The notes under the pieces are model-generated. The model saw only the letters and a program-made list of their open reading frames with translations. It made no database searches and was not told the origin of the DNA. Source: BD2-11 sp965221785 (GTDB lineage: Bacteria; Gemmatimonadota; Gemmatimonadetes; Longimicrobiales; Gaopeijiaceae). Taken from it: a DNA stretch of 64,000 nucleotides. This document shows, in pieces, positions 41,945 to 50,609 of this stretch; the stretch's first letter is position 1; each line of letters opens with the position of its first letter. The stretch is from the NCBI GenBank assembly GCA_965221785.1, contig CBDCSR010000003.1, positions 310,001-374,000 on the forward strand, given 5' to 3'. A program made the translations under genes and the position numbers.

Positions 41945-44439
41945 CCCACTCCCGCAGTCGCCGCGATGTCGGTCCTCGCGGGTTCACCTGACCGGGCGGT
42001 CCCTCGCCGCGGCGGCTTCAGCGCTCCCGGCCCCCCGGCCTCCCGGATGGCTCTCCACACGTTCGGGGCGGAGAAGGGCAGACGGTCCATGCGAACCCCC
42101 GTGGCATCATGGATGGCGTTGGCAATCGCCGGTATCGAGGAATGCAGCGGCCCCTCCCCCGCCTCCTTGGCCCCGTAGGGGCCCTCCGGGTCGATCGACT
42201 CGACGATAAGCGATTCGATTTCCGGCGTGTCCAGGCTGGTGGGGATGCGGTAGTCGAGGAGCGAGGGCGCGTTGTGGAGCCCCGCACGCCCCTGCGAGGC
42301 GGACTTGAAGATCTGCTCCTCCATGAGCGCCTCGGCAAAGCCCATGTAGACGGACCCCTCCATCTGGCCCTCCACCAGCAGCGGGTTCAGGGCGCGCCCG
42401 CAGTCGTGCGCCACCCAGATCCGGACCACGTCCACGACCCCGGTCTCGAGATCCACATCGACCTCGGCCACGTGGGCGGTGAACGAGTACGCGGGCGATG
42501 CGCCGATGGTCCCGCCCCGGTAGTCGCCGTGATTGTCGCGCGGTGTATTGTACCAGCCTGTGGCTCCGAGCGTGCCATGGCGCGCCTCGGCCAGGTTGAA
42601 CGCTCGGGCGATGCGCATTCGGCGCCCGGTGTCCGGCGCGTAATACGCCCACCCTCCCGCCAGTTGAACCTGGCCCGGCCGGCATTCCCAGTCCTCGGCC
42701 ACGGCCTCCTGCACCTTCCGCCGCAGCTTGCGGGCGGCATCGATGCAGGCGTTGCCGAGCATGAAGGTGATGCGCGACGAATAGGCGCCCAGGTCCACCG
42801 GGGTGAAGTCGGTGTCGCCGGCCAGCACGCGCACGTACTCGAGCGGCACGCCCAGCTCCTCCGCCGTGATGTACGCCACCATGGAGTCGCATCCCTGCCC
42901 GATCTCCGATGCTCCGCTCAGCACCGCCACCCGCCCCGACCGGTCCACCTGCAACTGGATCGCCGACTGCGGCATCTCGTTGGGGTAGACCGGGTAGTTG
43001 GTCCCTGAGATGTAGCAGGACCCTGCGACCCCGAGTCCCCGCCCCCGGGGCAGCCGTCGATGGCGCTCCCGCCATCCGCTGGCCTCCTCCACCGCATCCA
43101 GACACTCCAGAAAGCCGTTCGAGGTAACGCGCAGCTCGTTGACCGTGCGCGTGTTGCCGCCCATGAAGTTGACGCGCCGGAGCTCGATGGGGTCCATCCC
43201 CAGCTTCTCGGCGAGCTTGTCCAGCTGCACCTCGAAGGCGAAGCGCGGCTGCACCGAGCCGTGGCCGCGTTTCGGGCCGCAGGCGGGCTTGTTGGTGTAG
43301 ACGCGCGTGGAATCGAAGCGATACGCGGGCATGGCGTAGGGAGCGGTGAGCAGCTGGCCCGCGTAATACGTGGTCACGAGCCCGAAGGACGCGTAGGCGC
43401 CCCCGTCGAGCACGACCTCCGCGTCCACCGCCTGCAGCCGGCCCTCCTCGTCGGCGCCGGTGCGGTACTTCATGTGGAAGGGATGGCGCCCGCGGTGGGC
43501 GTAGAACACCTCCTCGCGGGTGTAGAGGATCTTGACCGGACGTCCCGTCACCATGGACAGGCGGGCTGCGCAGAACTCCAGGTCGAAGGGCTCGGACTTG
43601 CCGCCGAAGGCCCCGCCCACGGGCGGCTGCACGACCCGGATGGTCGCCGGGTCCAGCCCCAGAACCGAAGCCAGCTCGCGGTGCAGGTAGTGCGGCACCT
43701 GGGTCGCCGACCACACCGTCAGGCGCCCGCTCTCGTCGTAGCGGCCGATGGCGCAGTGCGGTTCGATGGGGGTGTGGGTGGTGCCCTCGAAGAAGTACTC
43801 GCCCTCCACCACCACCTCCGCGCCCGCCATGCGCTCGTCCACCTCGCCGAAGCTCAGCTGCACCCGCTTGGTGACGTTGCCGTTTCGTCCCTCCCGGCGC
43901 GGCTCGTGGATGAAGGGACGCTCGTCGCTCCCATCGGCCGCGAGCGCCTCGGCGGGACTCAGGCAGGCGGGCAGCTCCTCGTACTCGACGCGGATCCGCG
44001 AAAGCGCCCGGTTCGCGGTGTCTTCGTCCACCGCCGCCACCGCCGCCACCCCGTCGCCGATGTAGCGCACCCGCTCCACGCACAGCGGGTACTCATCCGG
44101 GGTCCAGGGAATGATGCCGTAGCGGACGGGCATGTCGCGGCCCGTGACGACTGCGTGTACGCCCTCGAGCGCGAGGGCCCGGGAAGCGTCGATGGAGAGG
44201 ATGCGGGCGTGGGGGTGCGGGCTGCGCAGGATCTTTCCATGCAGCATGCCCGGGAGCGAGATGTCGTCGGTGTACGCCGCCTTGCCGGTGGCCTTGGCCA
44301 GCCCGTCCACCTTGCGCTGGGGCCTGCCTATGAGCGTGAAGCCGGACCCCGTCCCGGAATCCGGCCTGGACGCGTCGCCCGACTCCGACCACAGGGGAAG
44401 ATCCCCCAGGGCCGGGTCACGGCTCGGGAGATCGCTCAT
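41941..44439 (-). CDS. Molybdopterin-binding subunit, 4-hydroxybenzoyl-CoA reductase alpha-like
   Basis: 832 residues of the xanthine oxidase family. N-terminal a/b-hammerhead (KVDGLAKATGKAAYTDDISLPGMLHGKILRSPHPHARI) and Mo-cofactor contacts GGAFGGKSEPFDLE, GPKRGHGSVQPRFAFE and GQGCDSM. The catalytic Glu is in EGPYGAKEAGEGPLHSS, a form seen in hydroxybenzoyl-CoA reductase-type subunits. Substrate is likely an aromatic or heteroaromatic compound; direction of reaction cannot be told from sequence. Confidence 0.9.
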   Translation of the reverse strand: MSDLPSRDPALGDLPLWSESGDASRPDSGTGSGFTLIGRPQRKVDGLAKATGKAAYTDDISLPGMLHGKILRSPHPHARILSIDASRALALEGVHAVVTGRDMPVRYGIIPWTPDEYPLCVERVRYIGDGVAAVAAVDEDTANRALSRIRVEYEELPACLSPAEALAADGSDERPFIHEPRREGRNGNVTKRVQLSFGEVDERMAGAEVVVEGEYFFEGTTHTPIEPHCAIGRYDESGRLTVWSATQVPHYLHRELASVLGLDPATIRVVQPPVGGAFGGKSEPFDLEFCAARLSMVTGRPVKILYTREEVFYAHRGRHPFHMKYRTGADEEGRLQAVDAEVVLDGGAYASFGLVTTYYAGQLLTAPYAMPAYRFDSTRVYTNKPACGPKRGHGSVQPRFAFEVQLDKLAEKLGMDPIELRRVNFMGGNTRTVNELRVTSNGFLECLDAVEEASGWRERHRRLPRGRGLGVAGSCYISGTNYPVYPNEMPQSAIQLQVDRSGRVAVLSGASEIGQGCDSMVAYITAEELGVPLEYVRVLAGDTDFTPVDLGAYSSRITFMLGNACIDAARKLRRKVQEAVAEDWECRPGQVQLAGGWAYYAPDTGRRMRIARAFNLAEARHGTLGATGWYNTPRDNHGDYRGGTIGASPAYSFTAHVAEVDVDLETGVVDVVRIWVAHDCGRALNPLLVEGQMEGSVYMGFAEALMEEQIFKSASQGRAGLHNAPSLLDYRIPTSLDTPEIESLIVESIDPEGPYGAKEAGEGPLHSSIPAIANAIHDATGVRMDRLPFSAPNVWRAIREAGGPGALKPPRRGTARSGEPARTDIAATAGVG

Positions 44440-44945
44440 TCCCCGTTCTCCGTTCCACCGTTCTGCCCGCGCAACACCGCGGCGGCCGACTCGACGGCAT
44501 CATAGATCTTGGTGTAGCCGGTGCAGCGGCAGAGGTTGCCGGCGAGCGCCTCCCGGATTTCCGTCCGACTGGGGGTATCGTTGCGCTCCAGAAGGGCGAC
44601 CGCCGAGCACAGGATGCCGGGGGTGCAGAACCCGCACTGCGCCGCCCCGTTGAGGTCGAATGCGTCCTGCAGCGGGTGCGGCCGGCCCGCGCCGGCGAGC
44701 CCTTCCACGGTGCGGACTTCGCGCCCGTCCGCCGCCAGGACCGGGGTGATGCACGACAGATGCGGCTCTCCATCGAGGATAACCGTGCACGCCCCGCAAT
44801 CGCCCTTGTCACAGCCCTGCTTGGAGCCGGTGAGCCCGATGACGTACCGGAGCGTCTCCAGCAGCGTGTAGTGCGAGGGAACGCCCGGCGCGTAGTCGTC
44901 TCCGTTGACGCGCAGATGGACGATGCAGGTCGTGGCCTTCACCAT
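44436..44945 (-). CDS. [2Fe-2S] subunit of the molybdenum hydroxylase
   Basis: 169 residues from the ATG at 44945. Two [2Fe-2S] sites: the plant ferredoxin type CDKGDCGACTVILDGE...C and the CGFCTPGIL...CRCTGY type. It relays electrons between molybdopterin and the FAD subunit. First gene of the operon: Fe-S subunit, Mo subunit, DUF1460 lipoprotein, FAD subunit, alcohol dehydrogenase. Confidence 0.93.
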   Translation of the reverse strand: MVKATTCIVHLRVNGDDYAPGVPSHYTLLETLRYVIGLTGSKQGCDKGDCGACTVILDGEPHLSCITPVLAADGREVRTVEGLAGAGRPHPLQDAFDLNGAAQCGFCTPGILCSAVALLERNDTPSRTEIREALAGNLCRCTGYTKIYDAVESAAAVLRGQNGGTENGE

Positions 44946-45130
44946 GCGAGCGCGGCAGCCTCCCGCTTCCTGTGAGATTCCCGAAACCAATAATACCCAG
45001 GACTTGAGGCGACAGTTCTCCCCGGGTTACCTTCCGCCCATCGGGATGTCCGAAACGGCGATCCGGTTAGCGTCATTGCCGACTACGCGTCCCGTTCCCC
45101 GTCGTCCCCCGCGATCGGAGTGTTTTCGCG

Positions 45131-45550
45131 ATGCCATACCCGGAGATGATCGTCGCCCCCATGCGCGCGGAACTCGTCCGCCTGGGCTTTCAGGAACTGC
45201 GCACGCCGGACCAGGTGGATGCGGTCGTGGACGGTGAGGACCGCCCGCTGCTCCTGGTGGTCAACTCGATCTGCGGTTGCGCCGCCGGCGCCATGCGTCC
45301 CGGCGTCGCCCTGGCGCTGGAGAACGAGAATCGCCCCGAGATCCTGACCACCGTTTTCGCCGGTCAGGACATGGACGCGACGGCCAAGGCGCGAGAGTAC
45401 ATCGCCGGCTACCCGCCGTCGTCGCCCTCGGTTGCGCTGTTCAAGGACGGCGAGCTCGTGTACATGATGGAACGGCACCAGATCGAGGGGCATTCGGCCT
45501 ACCAGATCGCCGCCGACCTGGGCAGCGCCTTCGACGAGCACTGCGCGTAA
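45131..45550 (+). CDS. Bacilliredoxin (BrxA/BrxB family)
   Basis: 139 residues. MPYPEMIVAPMRAELVRLGFQELRTP.. and the active site NSICGCAAGAMRPGVALAL (CGC) match YphP/YqiW proteins, which reduce bacillithiol- or other thiol-mixed disulfides, with the thioredoxin fold ending in SVALFKDGELVYMMERHQIEG. It implies a low-molecular-weight thiol such as bacillithiol. It lies alone on the plus strand next to two minus-strand operons. Confidence 0.9.
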   Translation: MPYPEMIVAPMRAELVRLGFQELRTPDQVDAVVDGEDRPLLLVVNSICGCAAGAMRPGVALALENENRPEILTTVFAGQDMDATAKAREYIAGYPPSSPSVALFKDGELVYMMERHQIEGHSAYQIAADLGSAFDEHCA

Positions 45551-45604
45551 CGTCGGGCGGGGGCCGCGTCCGCCGGCGGAAGAGGCGGGAGCGACGCGGT
45601 CCCC

Positions 45605-46516
45605 TCAGAGGATCGTCTGTCCCAGCGCGGAGGCGATCAGTCCCACCGCCATCCGGGCGGTGCGGTTGTGGGCATCCAGCACGGGGTTGAGTTCCACCAC
45701 TTCCAGGCTGACGAGCCGTCCCGACCGCGCCACCTTCTCACAGACAAGGTGCCCTTCGCGGAAGGTCAGCCCGCCGGGCACGGGCGTGCCGACCCCCGGT
45801 GCGATCATGGGGTCGAGGCTGTCCAGGTCGTAGGAGAGGTGGAACCCGGCGGTGCCCGCGCCCGCTCGGGCGATCGCCTCGTCCACGCAGGGCGCGATGC
45901 CGCGCTCGTCGACCTCCGACATCGTGAACACGCGCACGCCGGATGACTTGACCACTTCCCGCTCGGCCGGGTCGATCTCGCGCACGCCGATCATGCTCAC
46001 ATTCTCCGGCCGCACCGCCGGATGCAGGTCCGCCAGCGATCTCAGCACCCGCGGCCCGTGCCCGGTCAGCACCGCGAGCGGCATTCCGTGCACGTTGCCT
46101 GACGGGCTGGTCGCCGGCGTGTTCATGTCCGAGTGCGCATCCACCCAGATGAGGCCGATCCTCTCCCGGCTGCGTGCGTAGAAGCGGCTGACGCCCGCCA
46201 CGGATCCGATGGCGATGCTGTGGTCGCCGCCCAGCACGAGGGGCATGCATCCCCGCACCAGCGCGTCCTCGACCATGTCGCGGGCGCGGCGGCATACGGA
46301 TTCGACTTCAGGCAGGTAGCGCGCGTGCCGGTCCCGCTGCTCGGTGCGCTCGGGATCGGTCGCCACCACCGTTCCCATCTCGCGGACACGACAGTCGAGT
46401 CCCGCCAGCGCGTCCCTGAGGCCGGCGATGCGCATCGCCGACGGTCCCATGTCCACGCCGCGCCGCCCGGCGCCGAGATCCATCTGCACCGACACCAGCG
46501 CCACCTCCTTCACCAT
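45605..46516 (-). CDS. Arginase / ureohydrolase
   Basis: 303 residues, typical length. The binuclear manganese motifs are intact: GGDHSIAIG, VDAHSDMNTP (DAHxD) and SYDLDSLDPMIAPG (SxDxDxxDP). Converts arginine to ornithine and urea; agmatinase or formiminoglutamase activity cannot be excluded. It is the last gene of a minus-strand set (M20 deacylase, DUF1707 protein, arginase), overlapping the previous gene by seven bases. Confidence 0.9.
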   Translation of the reverse strand: MVKEVALVSVQMDLGAGRRGVDMGPSAMRIAGLRDALAGLDCRVREMGTVVATDPERTEQRDRHARYLPEVESVCRRARDMVEDALVRGCMPLVLGGDHSIAIGSVAGVSRFYARSRERIGLIWVDAHSDMNTPATSPSGNVHGMPLAVLTGHGPRVLRSLADLHPAVRPENVSMIGVREIDPAEREVVKSSGVRVFTMSEVDERGIAPCVDEAIARAGAGTAGFHLSYDLDSLDPMIAPGVGTPVPGGLTFREGHLVCEKVARSGRLVSLEVVELNPVLDAHNRTARMAVGLIASALGQTIL

Positions 46517-47223
46517 CCGCGGAGCTCCTTTCGGCGCGCCTTCCGCGCCAGCCTTCGACGGCGGGCCGCGTCCCTCTCCCTCTCGCCCGGCAGCCGCGTA
46601 GTCACATCGACGCCACCCATCACGGCCACTCCGTTGACCCGCAACACCGGAGATTCCGGATCCGAGGAAGCCACGGACGCATCCGCCAGTTCGTCAGGCT
46701 TCCGTTCGAACGCTCCCATGATGCCCACACCGTTGCACTCGACCTGCAGGCCCGGCGGAACGATGACGTCCACGCCGCCCCAGAGGGCGAAGACGGTCAC
46801 CTCGGTCACACCCGGGCCGAACCCGGCCTCTCGAAAATCGAGTTCGACGCCTCCCATGAGCGCGAGCGCGTGCATCTCGCGGGGCGCGATCCACGCGCCA
46901 CCCCGCGTGCTCGCTCCCAGGACACCTGCCATGAACTGCCGGGACGGCACCCTCTCCGGGGACACCACCTTCGCCGGGAGGTTCGGGCCCGCGGGGGTCG
47001 CCGAAGCCGTGCCGCCGCTGGCCGGCTGCGGGGCCGTCGGAGGGAAACCGGCCACGAGCGCCGCGAGCTGACGGGTCGTGGTCGCCCGGTGCGCGAGATC
47101 CAAGCGGCGCTCGAAGTCGGGCATCGACAGGCGATCCTCGGCAAATCGTTCGCACAACCGGTCGATGGTGGCCTGACGCACCTTCTCCAACCCTGTGCCA
47201 CCGGCCCCGGGGTCGTTCTTCAT
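46510..47223 (-). CDS. DUF1707 plus LiaF-like C-terminal domain protein
   Basis: 237 residues. The N-terminal KVRQATIDRLCERFAEDRLSMPDFERRLDLAHRATTTRQLAALV is a DUF1707 domain. After a Pro/Ala linker there are LiaF/DUF2154-like strands with repeated MGG motifs: ALMGGVELDFREAGF, ALWGGVDVIVPPGLQVECNGVGIMG and VMGGVDVTTR. Membrane helices are absent. In other bacteria such proteins relate to cell-envelope stress sensing; function here unknown. It starts directly after the M20 gene stop. Confidence 0.8.
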   Translation of the reverse strand: MKNDPGAGGTGLEKVRQATIDRLCERFAEDRLSMPDFERRLDLAHRATTTRQLAALVAGFPPTAPQPASGGTASATPAGPNLPAKVVSPERVPSRQFMAGVLGASTRGGAWIAPREMHALALMGGVELDFREAGFGPGVTEVTVFALWGGVDVIVPPGLQVECNGVGIMGAFERKPDELADASVASSDPESPVLRVNGVAVMGGVDVTTRLPGERERDAARRRRLARKARRKELRGW

Positions 47224-48399
47224 CTACCTTCCTCCGGACAGAAACTCCCGGCCGAAATCCTCCAGAATGCGCGCGCACGCCTCGATCTCGTCGACGGCGA
47301 TCCATTCGTCGGCGGAGTGCGCCTGCGCGATCGAGCCGGGACCGAAACATACGGCCGGAGTCCCGGACTGGTTCAGGAAGGCGGCGTCGACCCAGGCGGT
47401 CATGCCTTCGATGGTCGGATCCCGTCCGCTGGCGGCGATCGCCCCGAGCAGGCCCTGCACCAGGGGTGACGACTCCGGCACCTCCGTCCCCGGACGCTCC
47501 AGCGTCATGCGCAGCGCGGCGCCGGAGCGCGCCTCCTCGCCCAGCCCAGCCACCACGGCCGCGAGCTCCTGCATGACGGCCTCCGGCGCCTCGTGGGGAA
47601 GGGTTCGCCGCTCCACCACGACCTCGCAGTGCTCCGGGTAGACCGACGGGGCGGCCCCCCCGGAGATGGTCCCCGCGTGAATGGACCCCCAGCCCAGCAG
47701 GGGATGCGGCGACCGCGCGAACAGGCTCTCCTCGTACTCCGCCATGGCGACGAGAAACTCGGCGGCGTGCAGAATCGCGTCCACCCCCTGATCGGGCCGC
47801 GAGCCGTGTGCAGCGCGCCCTGCGAAGCGGGCCTCGATCCACACAAAACCTTTGTGCGCGGGCATGACCGCGAGTCCGGTGGGCTCGCACACCACGGCGG
47901 CATCGGCCCGCACTCCCGCCTCGGTGAGCCCGGCCATTCCGGTGCTCGCGTGCTCCTCGTCGGCGGTCAGCGCGACGATGAGTTCACCGGGAGGACCCCG
48001 GGCCGCCAAGGCGGCCGCGGCGCTCAGGAGGGCCGCCACCCCACCCTTCATGTCGCACGACCCGCGCCCCCACAGCCGTCCATCCCGAACCTCCGCGCCA
48101 AACGGATCGATGGTCATCCCCTCGACACCGACTGTGTCCAGGTGACCGTTGAACATCAGGCGCCGCGGTCCATCCCCCATGCGTCCGACCACGTTGGGGC
48201 GGCCCGGCTCCGGCTCCGTCAGCGAGACGTCGAAACCCCAACCTGCGAGCAACCCGGCCGCACAGGCGGCGATCTCCGCCTCTCCGCTGCCGGAGGACTC
48301 GATACGCGGATTGACGGACGGCAGGGCAACCAGGAGGCGAGCCAGCGCGAGCGGGTCGCCGTTCCTCGCACGGCTCTCCACGCTCTCATGCCGGGTCAT
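47224..48399 (-). CDS. M20-family deacylase/peptidase (ArgE/DapE-like)
   Basis: 391 residues. Zinc ligands are visible: His in FNGHLDTVG, Asp in GRGSCDMKGGVAAL, Glu pair in TADEEHAST, Glu in CEPTGL, and the C-terminal His in AQAHSADEW. N-acetylornithine deacetylase, succinyl-diaminopimelate desuccinylase and related enzymes are all candidates. With arginase downstream, formation of ornithine is a plausible shared theme, but that is inference. Confidence 0.85.
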   Translation of the reverse strand: MTRHESVESRARNGDPLALARLLVALPSVNPRIESSGSGEAEIAACAAGLLAGWGFDVSLTEPEPGRPNVVGRMGDGPRRLMFNGHLDTVGVEGMTIDPFGAEVRDGRLWGRGSCDMKGGVAALLSAAAALAARGPPGELIVALTADEEHASTGMAGLTEAGVRADAAVVCEPTGLAVMPAHKGFVWIEARFAGRAAHGSRPDQGVDAILHAAEFLVAMAEYEESLFARSPHPLLGWGSIHAGTISGGAAPSVYPEHCEVVVERRTLPHEAPEAVMQELAAVVAGLGEEARSGAALRMTLERPGTEVPESSPLVQGLLGAIAASGRDPTIEGMTAWVDAAFLNQSGTPAVCFGPGSIAQAHSADEWIAVDEIEACARILEDFGREFLSGGR

Positions 48400-48641
48400 C
48401 GCGGAGTCCCGCAGACGGGCCGCCCGTGATCCGGGAGGGCATCAGTTTTCAGTTGCTCCGGAAAGGTCGTTTCCGGTTTTCCGATTCCACGCATCCGTCG
48501 TGATGCGGGCAAGCGCGCCCAAAGTGGGGAGATTGCCGCCCTCAGGGGAGGTTTTGCGCCCGAACCGGGCGAGGCACGGTTCATGCTGTAAAGGGGCGGC
48601 GAAGGCTGGTTTGAAAATGGGATCTGCAAACTGGGGAGGGG
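48400..48641. other. Noncoding stretch with one hairpin
   Basis: No convincing gene. A perfect 7-bp stem (CCGGAAA / TTTCCGG) with a 5-base loop at 48458-48476 is followed by TTTT, an intrinsic terminator shape on the plus strand, though no plus-strand gene is seen to end here. The promoter of the M20 operon should also be in this stretch. Confidence 0.4.
48458..48480 (+). terminator. Hairpin with short T-run
   Basis: Stem CCGGAAA/TTTCCGG, loop GGTCG, then TTTT. No upstream plus-strand gene to terminate, so its role is unclear. Confidence 0.3.
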
Positions 48642-48791
48642 ATCATCCGAGCCTTTACCGTTGGCCTGCTGGGTGCCGCTGCCGTGGCCACCCTCATCCT
48701 CGTCGGCACCCGGTCCCGCCACCGCACGCGGGTTCGGGACGCCTACCGGAGGGCGCTCACCCCGGAGCAGGTGCGGGGACTGGGCATCTGA
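48642..48791 (+). CDS. Possible small single-span membrane protein, unusual start
   Basis: A 49-codon frame reads IIRAFTVGLLGAAAVATLILVGTRSRHRTRVRDAYRR.. and ends RALTPEQVRGLGI, i.e. a hydrophobic segment, a basic stop-transfer and a short tail. It looks like a genuine membrane anchor protein. But the frame has no ATG, GTG or TTG before the hydrophobic segment; the nearest in-frame GTG is inside it. A GGGGAGGGG lies immediately before the first ATC. Non-canonical start, frameshift or chance are all possible. Confidence 0.25.
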   Translation: MIRAFTVGLLGAAAVATLILVGTRSRHRTRVRDAYRRALTPEQVRGLGI

Positions 48792-48880
48792 CCGTCTGAC
48801 GCCCCGATTCCGCGGCGGGTTTCGCTCGTGCGCCCGCCGGCGGAGGGGTGACCCTTCGGCTCGGATCGGCCGGTCGGCGC

Positions 48881-48920
48881 GATCAGCCGAAGTAGTCCGT
48901 GATCAGCTGAAGTAGTCCGT
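48881..48920. repeat. 20-bp tandem duplication at the ferredoxin 3' end
   Basis: Two adjacent 20-bp copies differing at one base. The first copy (48901-48920) covers the last codons and stop of the ferredoxin gene; the second copy lies after the stop and would encode the same residues TDYF and a stop again. Confidence 0.85.
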
Positions 48921-49136
48921 GTTTTTCTCGATGTAGTTCGTCCACTCCTCGGGGACATCCGTGTCCGGGAAGATGGCCTGTACGGGGCACTCGGGCTCGC
49001 ACGCTCCGCAATCAATGCACTCATCCGGGTGGATGAGGTATTGATCCTCGGTTTCGTAGATGCAGTCCACCGGACACACCTCGACGCAACTGGCGTCCTT
49101 GGTCCCGATGCACGGCTCCGTGATGATGTATGTCAT
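48903..49136 (-). CDS. FdxA-type 7Fe ferredoxin
   Basis: 77 residues. The first cluster motif is EPCIGTKDASCVEVCPVDC, with Thr where an 8Fe protein has the second Cys, matching a [3Fe-4S] site. The second is CIDCGACEPECP, a [4Fe-4S] site. The tail DVPEEWTNYIEKNTDYF is characteristic of FdxA proteins. A general electron carrier; it could serve the reductase-like molybdenum enzyme nearby, which is speculative. Confidence 0.93.
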   Translation of the reverse strand: MTYIITEPCIGTKDASCVEVCPVDCIYETEDQYLIHPDECIDCGACEPECPVQAIFPDTDVPEEWTNYIEKNTDYFS

Positions 49137-49334
49137 GGTCCCTCCTGAGACTCGAAGTGTCCCGGGGCATGGCGCATTGCCGACCTGGTTCCCGCGGGTC
49201 CACCGAGCATGATTCCGGCTCCGTATCGCGCTACATGATGCAGGAAGCCAATAGCCGTTGCAAGGACCACGCCCTCTCCGCGGGGCCGCAGTCCCGCCCG
49301 GTTGTTCCGTTGTGACCTCACCCGGAGAGGCGGT

Positions 49335-49886
49335 TCACTTCTCCCAGGTCCGGTCGGCGGCTCCCGCGGCGTGGTTCTCGACCCGGGCCAGCACGAAGAG
49401 CAGGTCGGACAGCCGGTTGAGATACCGGAGGATGCCCTCGTCGACCTGTTGGCGTGCGGCCAGCGACACGGTGACCCGTTCGGCCCGGCGGCAAACGGAG
49501 CGGGCGAGGTGCAGCGTCGCGGCGGCCGGCGCGCCGCCCGGCAGGATGAAGTTGCGCAGCGGGGGCAGGTCCGCGTCCGCTTCGTCCATCCAGTCCTCCA
49601 TCTCGTCGACCCGCTCGACCGGCACCTCCGGCACCGGCGGCCGTTTGCGCCCCCCCGCGGCCGGAGCAAGGGCCAGGGAGGCGCCGATGGCGAAGAGGTC
49701 GCGCTGGATCCGGACCAGCCGGGCTGCAGTGGTCGGAATCCGGGTCTGGCCGTGGGCGATCCCGAGGCACGAGCTGAGTTCGTCGACCGTCCCGTACGCG
49801 TGCAGGCGGGGGTGATCCTTGGCCACCCGCCCGCCCCCCAGCAGACCGGTTTCTCCCTGGTCCCCTCGTCTGGTATAGATCTTCAT
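49335..49886 (-). CDS. Cob(I)alamin adenosyltransferase, PduO type
   Basis: 183 residues. KIYTRRGDQGETGLLGGGRVAKDHPRLHAYGTVDELSSCLG is the ATP-binding N-terminus of PduO-type enzymes; a second conserved run is LARSVCRRAERVTVSLAA...LRYLNRLSDLLFVLARVEN. It converts cob(I)alamin to adenosylcobalamin. Start chosen at the ATG at 49886; the frame stays open far upstream in the shadow of the divergent gene. A proline-rich insertion occurs near residues 75-90. Confidence 0.92.
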   Translation of the reverse strand: MKIYTRRGDQGETGLLGGGRVAKDHPRLHAYGTVDELSSCLGIAHGQTRIPTTAARLVRIQRDLFAIGASLALAPAAGGRKRPPVPEVPVERVDEMEDWMDEADADLPPLRNFILPGGAPAAATLHLARSVCRRAERVTVSLAARQQVDEGILRYLNRLSDLLFVLARVENHAAGAADRTWEK

Positions 49887-50000
49887 CCGCATCCATCGCA
49901 GGTCCGTGCCCCACGTTGCCGCATCCACGGCAGAGTATAATACCGGTGCGCGGCCCCTGCTCCGGGCAGAGTTCCGTGAGCCGCACTCCGGGAGGGAGAT

Positions 50001-50591
50001 GTGACGATCGCCGAGCTTGGCGGCCAACCCGACGCCGTTCGCGAACAGGCCGCGGCGCTGCTCGTGGACGGCTTCGACGAACATCCGCGGGGATGGCCGG
50101 ACCTGGAATCCGCCACGGAGGAGGTGTCGCATGTCCTCGGTCACGGTTTCGCCTTCGCGGCCATCGAGGATGCCCGCCTCCTGGGGTGGATCGGCGGCGT
50201 GCCGGAATACGAGGGCCGCGTATGGGAGCTGCACCCGCTCGTCGTACGGCGGGAGCACCGTCTTCGCGGGGTGGGAAGGGCGCTCGTGGCCGCATTCGAG
50301 GATGAAGCCCGGCGCCGCGGCGCGCTGACGTTCACGCTCGGCACCGATGATGATGGCGGGCAGACCTCGCTCGCCGGCGTGGACCTCTACGAGGATATCC
50401 CGCGTCACATCGCCGAACTGCGGGACCTGGGCAGCCGGCACCCGTTTCTCTTCTATCGCCGAATGGGCTACGTGGTCACCGGGTGCATGCCGGACGCCAA
50501 TGGCCCGGGCCGGCCGGACATCTACATGTCCAAGTCCGCCGGGCGGGAAGACCGGCGCCGGCAACCCGCGGAACAGCTCCCCGCGGACTGA
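50001..50591 (+). CDS. AAC(6')-like GNAT acetyltransferase
   Basis: 196 residues starting at a GTG preceded by GGAGGGAGAT. The GNAT acetyl-CoA site is WELHPLVVRREHRLRGVGRALVAAFEDEARRRG. What follows, TFTLGTDDDGGQTSLAGVDLYEDI.. and HPFLFYRRMGYVVTGCMPDANGPGRPDIYMSKS, closely parallels the AAC(6') aminoglycoside 6'-N-acetyltransferases of Gram-negative bacteria. No mobile element surrounds it, so it is probably an intrinsic chromosomal gene. Activity on aminoglycosides is not proven by sequence. Confidence 0.83.
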   Translation: MTIAELGGQPDAVREQAAALLVDGFDEHPRGWPDLESATEEVSHVLGHGFAFAAIEDARLLGWIGGVPEYEGRVWELHPLVVRREHRLRGVGRALVAAFEDEARRRGALTFTLGTDDDGGQTSLAGVDLYEDIPRHIAELRDLGSRHPFLFYRRMGYVVTGCMPDANGPGRPDIYMSKSAGREDRRRQPAEQLPAD

Positions 50592-50609
50592 CGAGCCGAG
50601 CGGCTTCGC

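Noticed and set aside
49887..50000. Cobalamin riboswitch before the PduO gene
   Set aside because: The 114-bp gap to the divergent gene is too short and shows no B12-box-like sequence.
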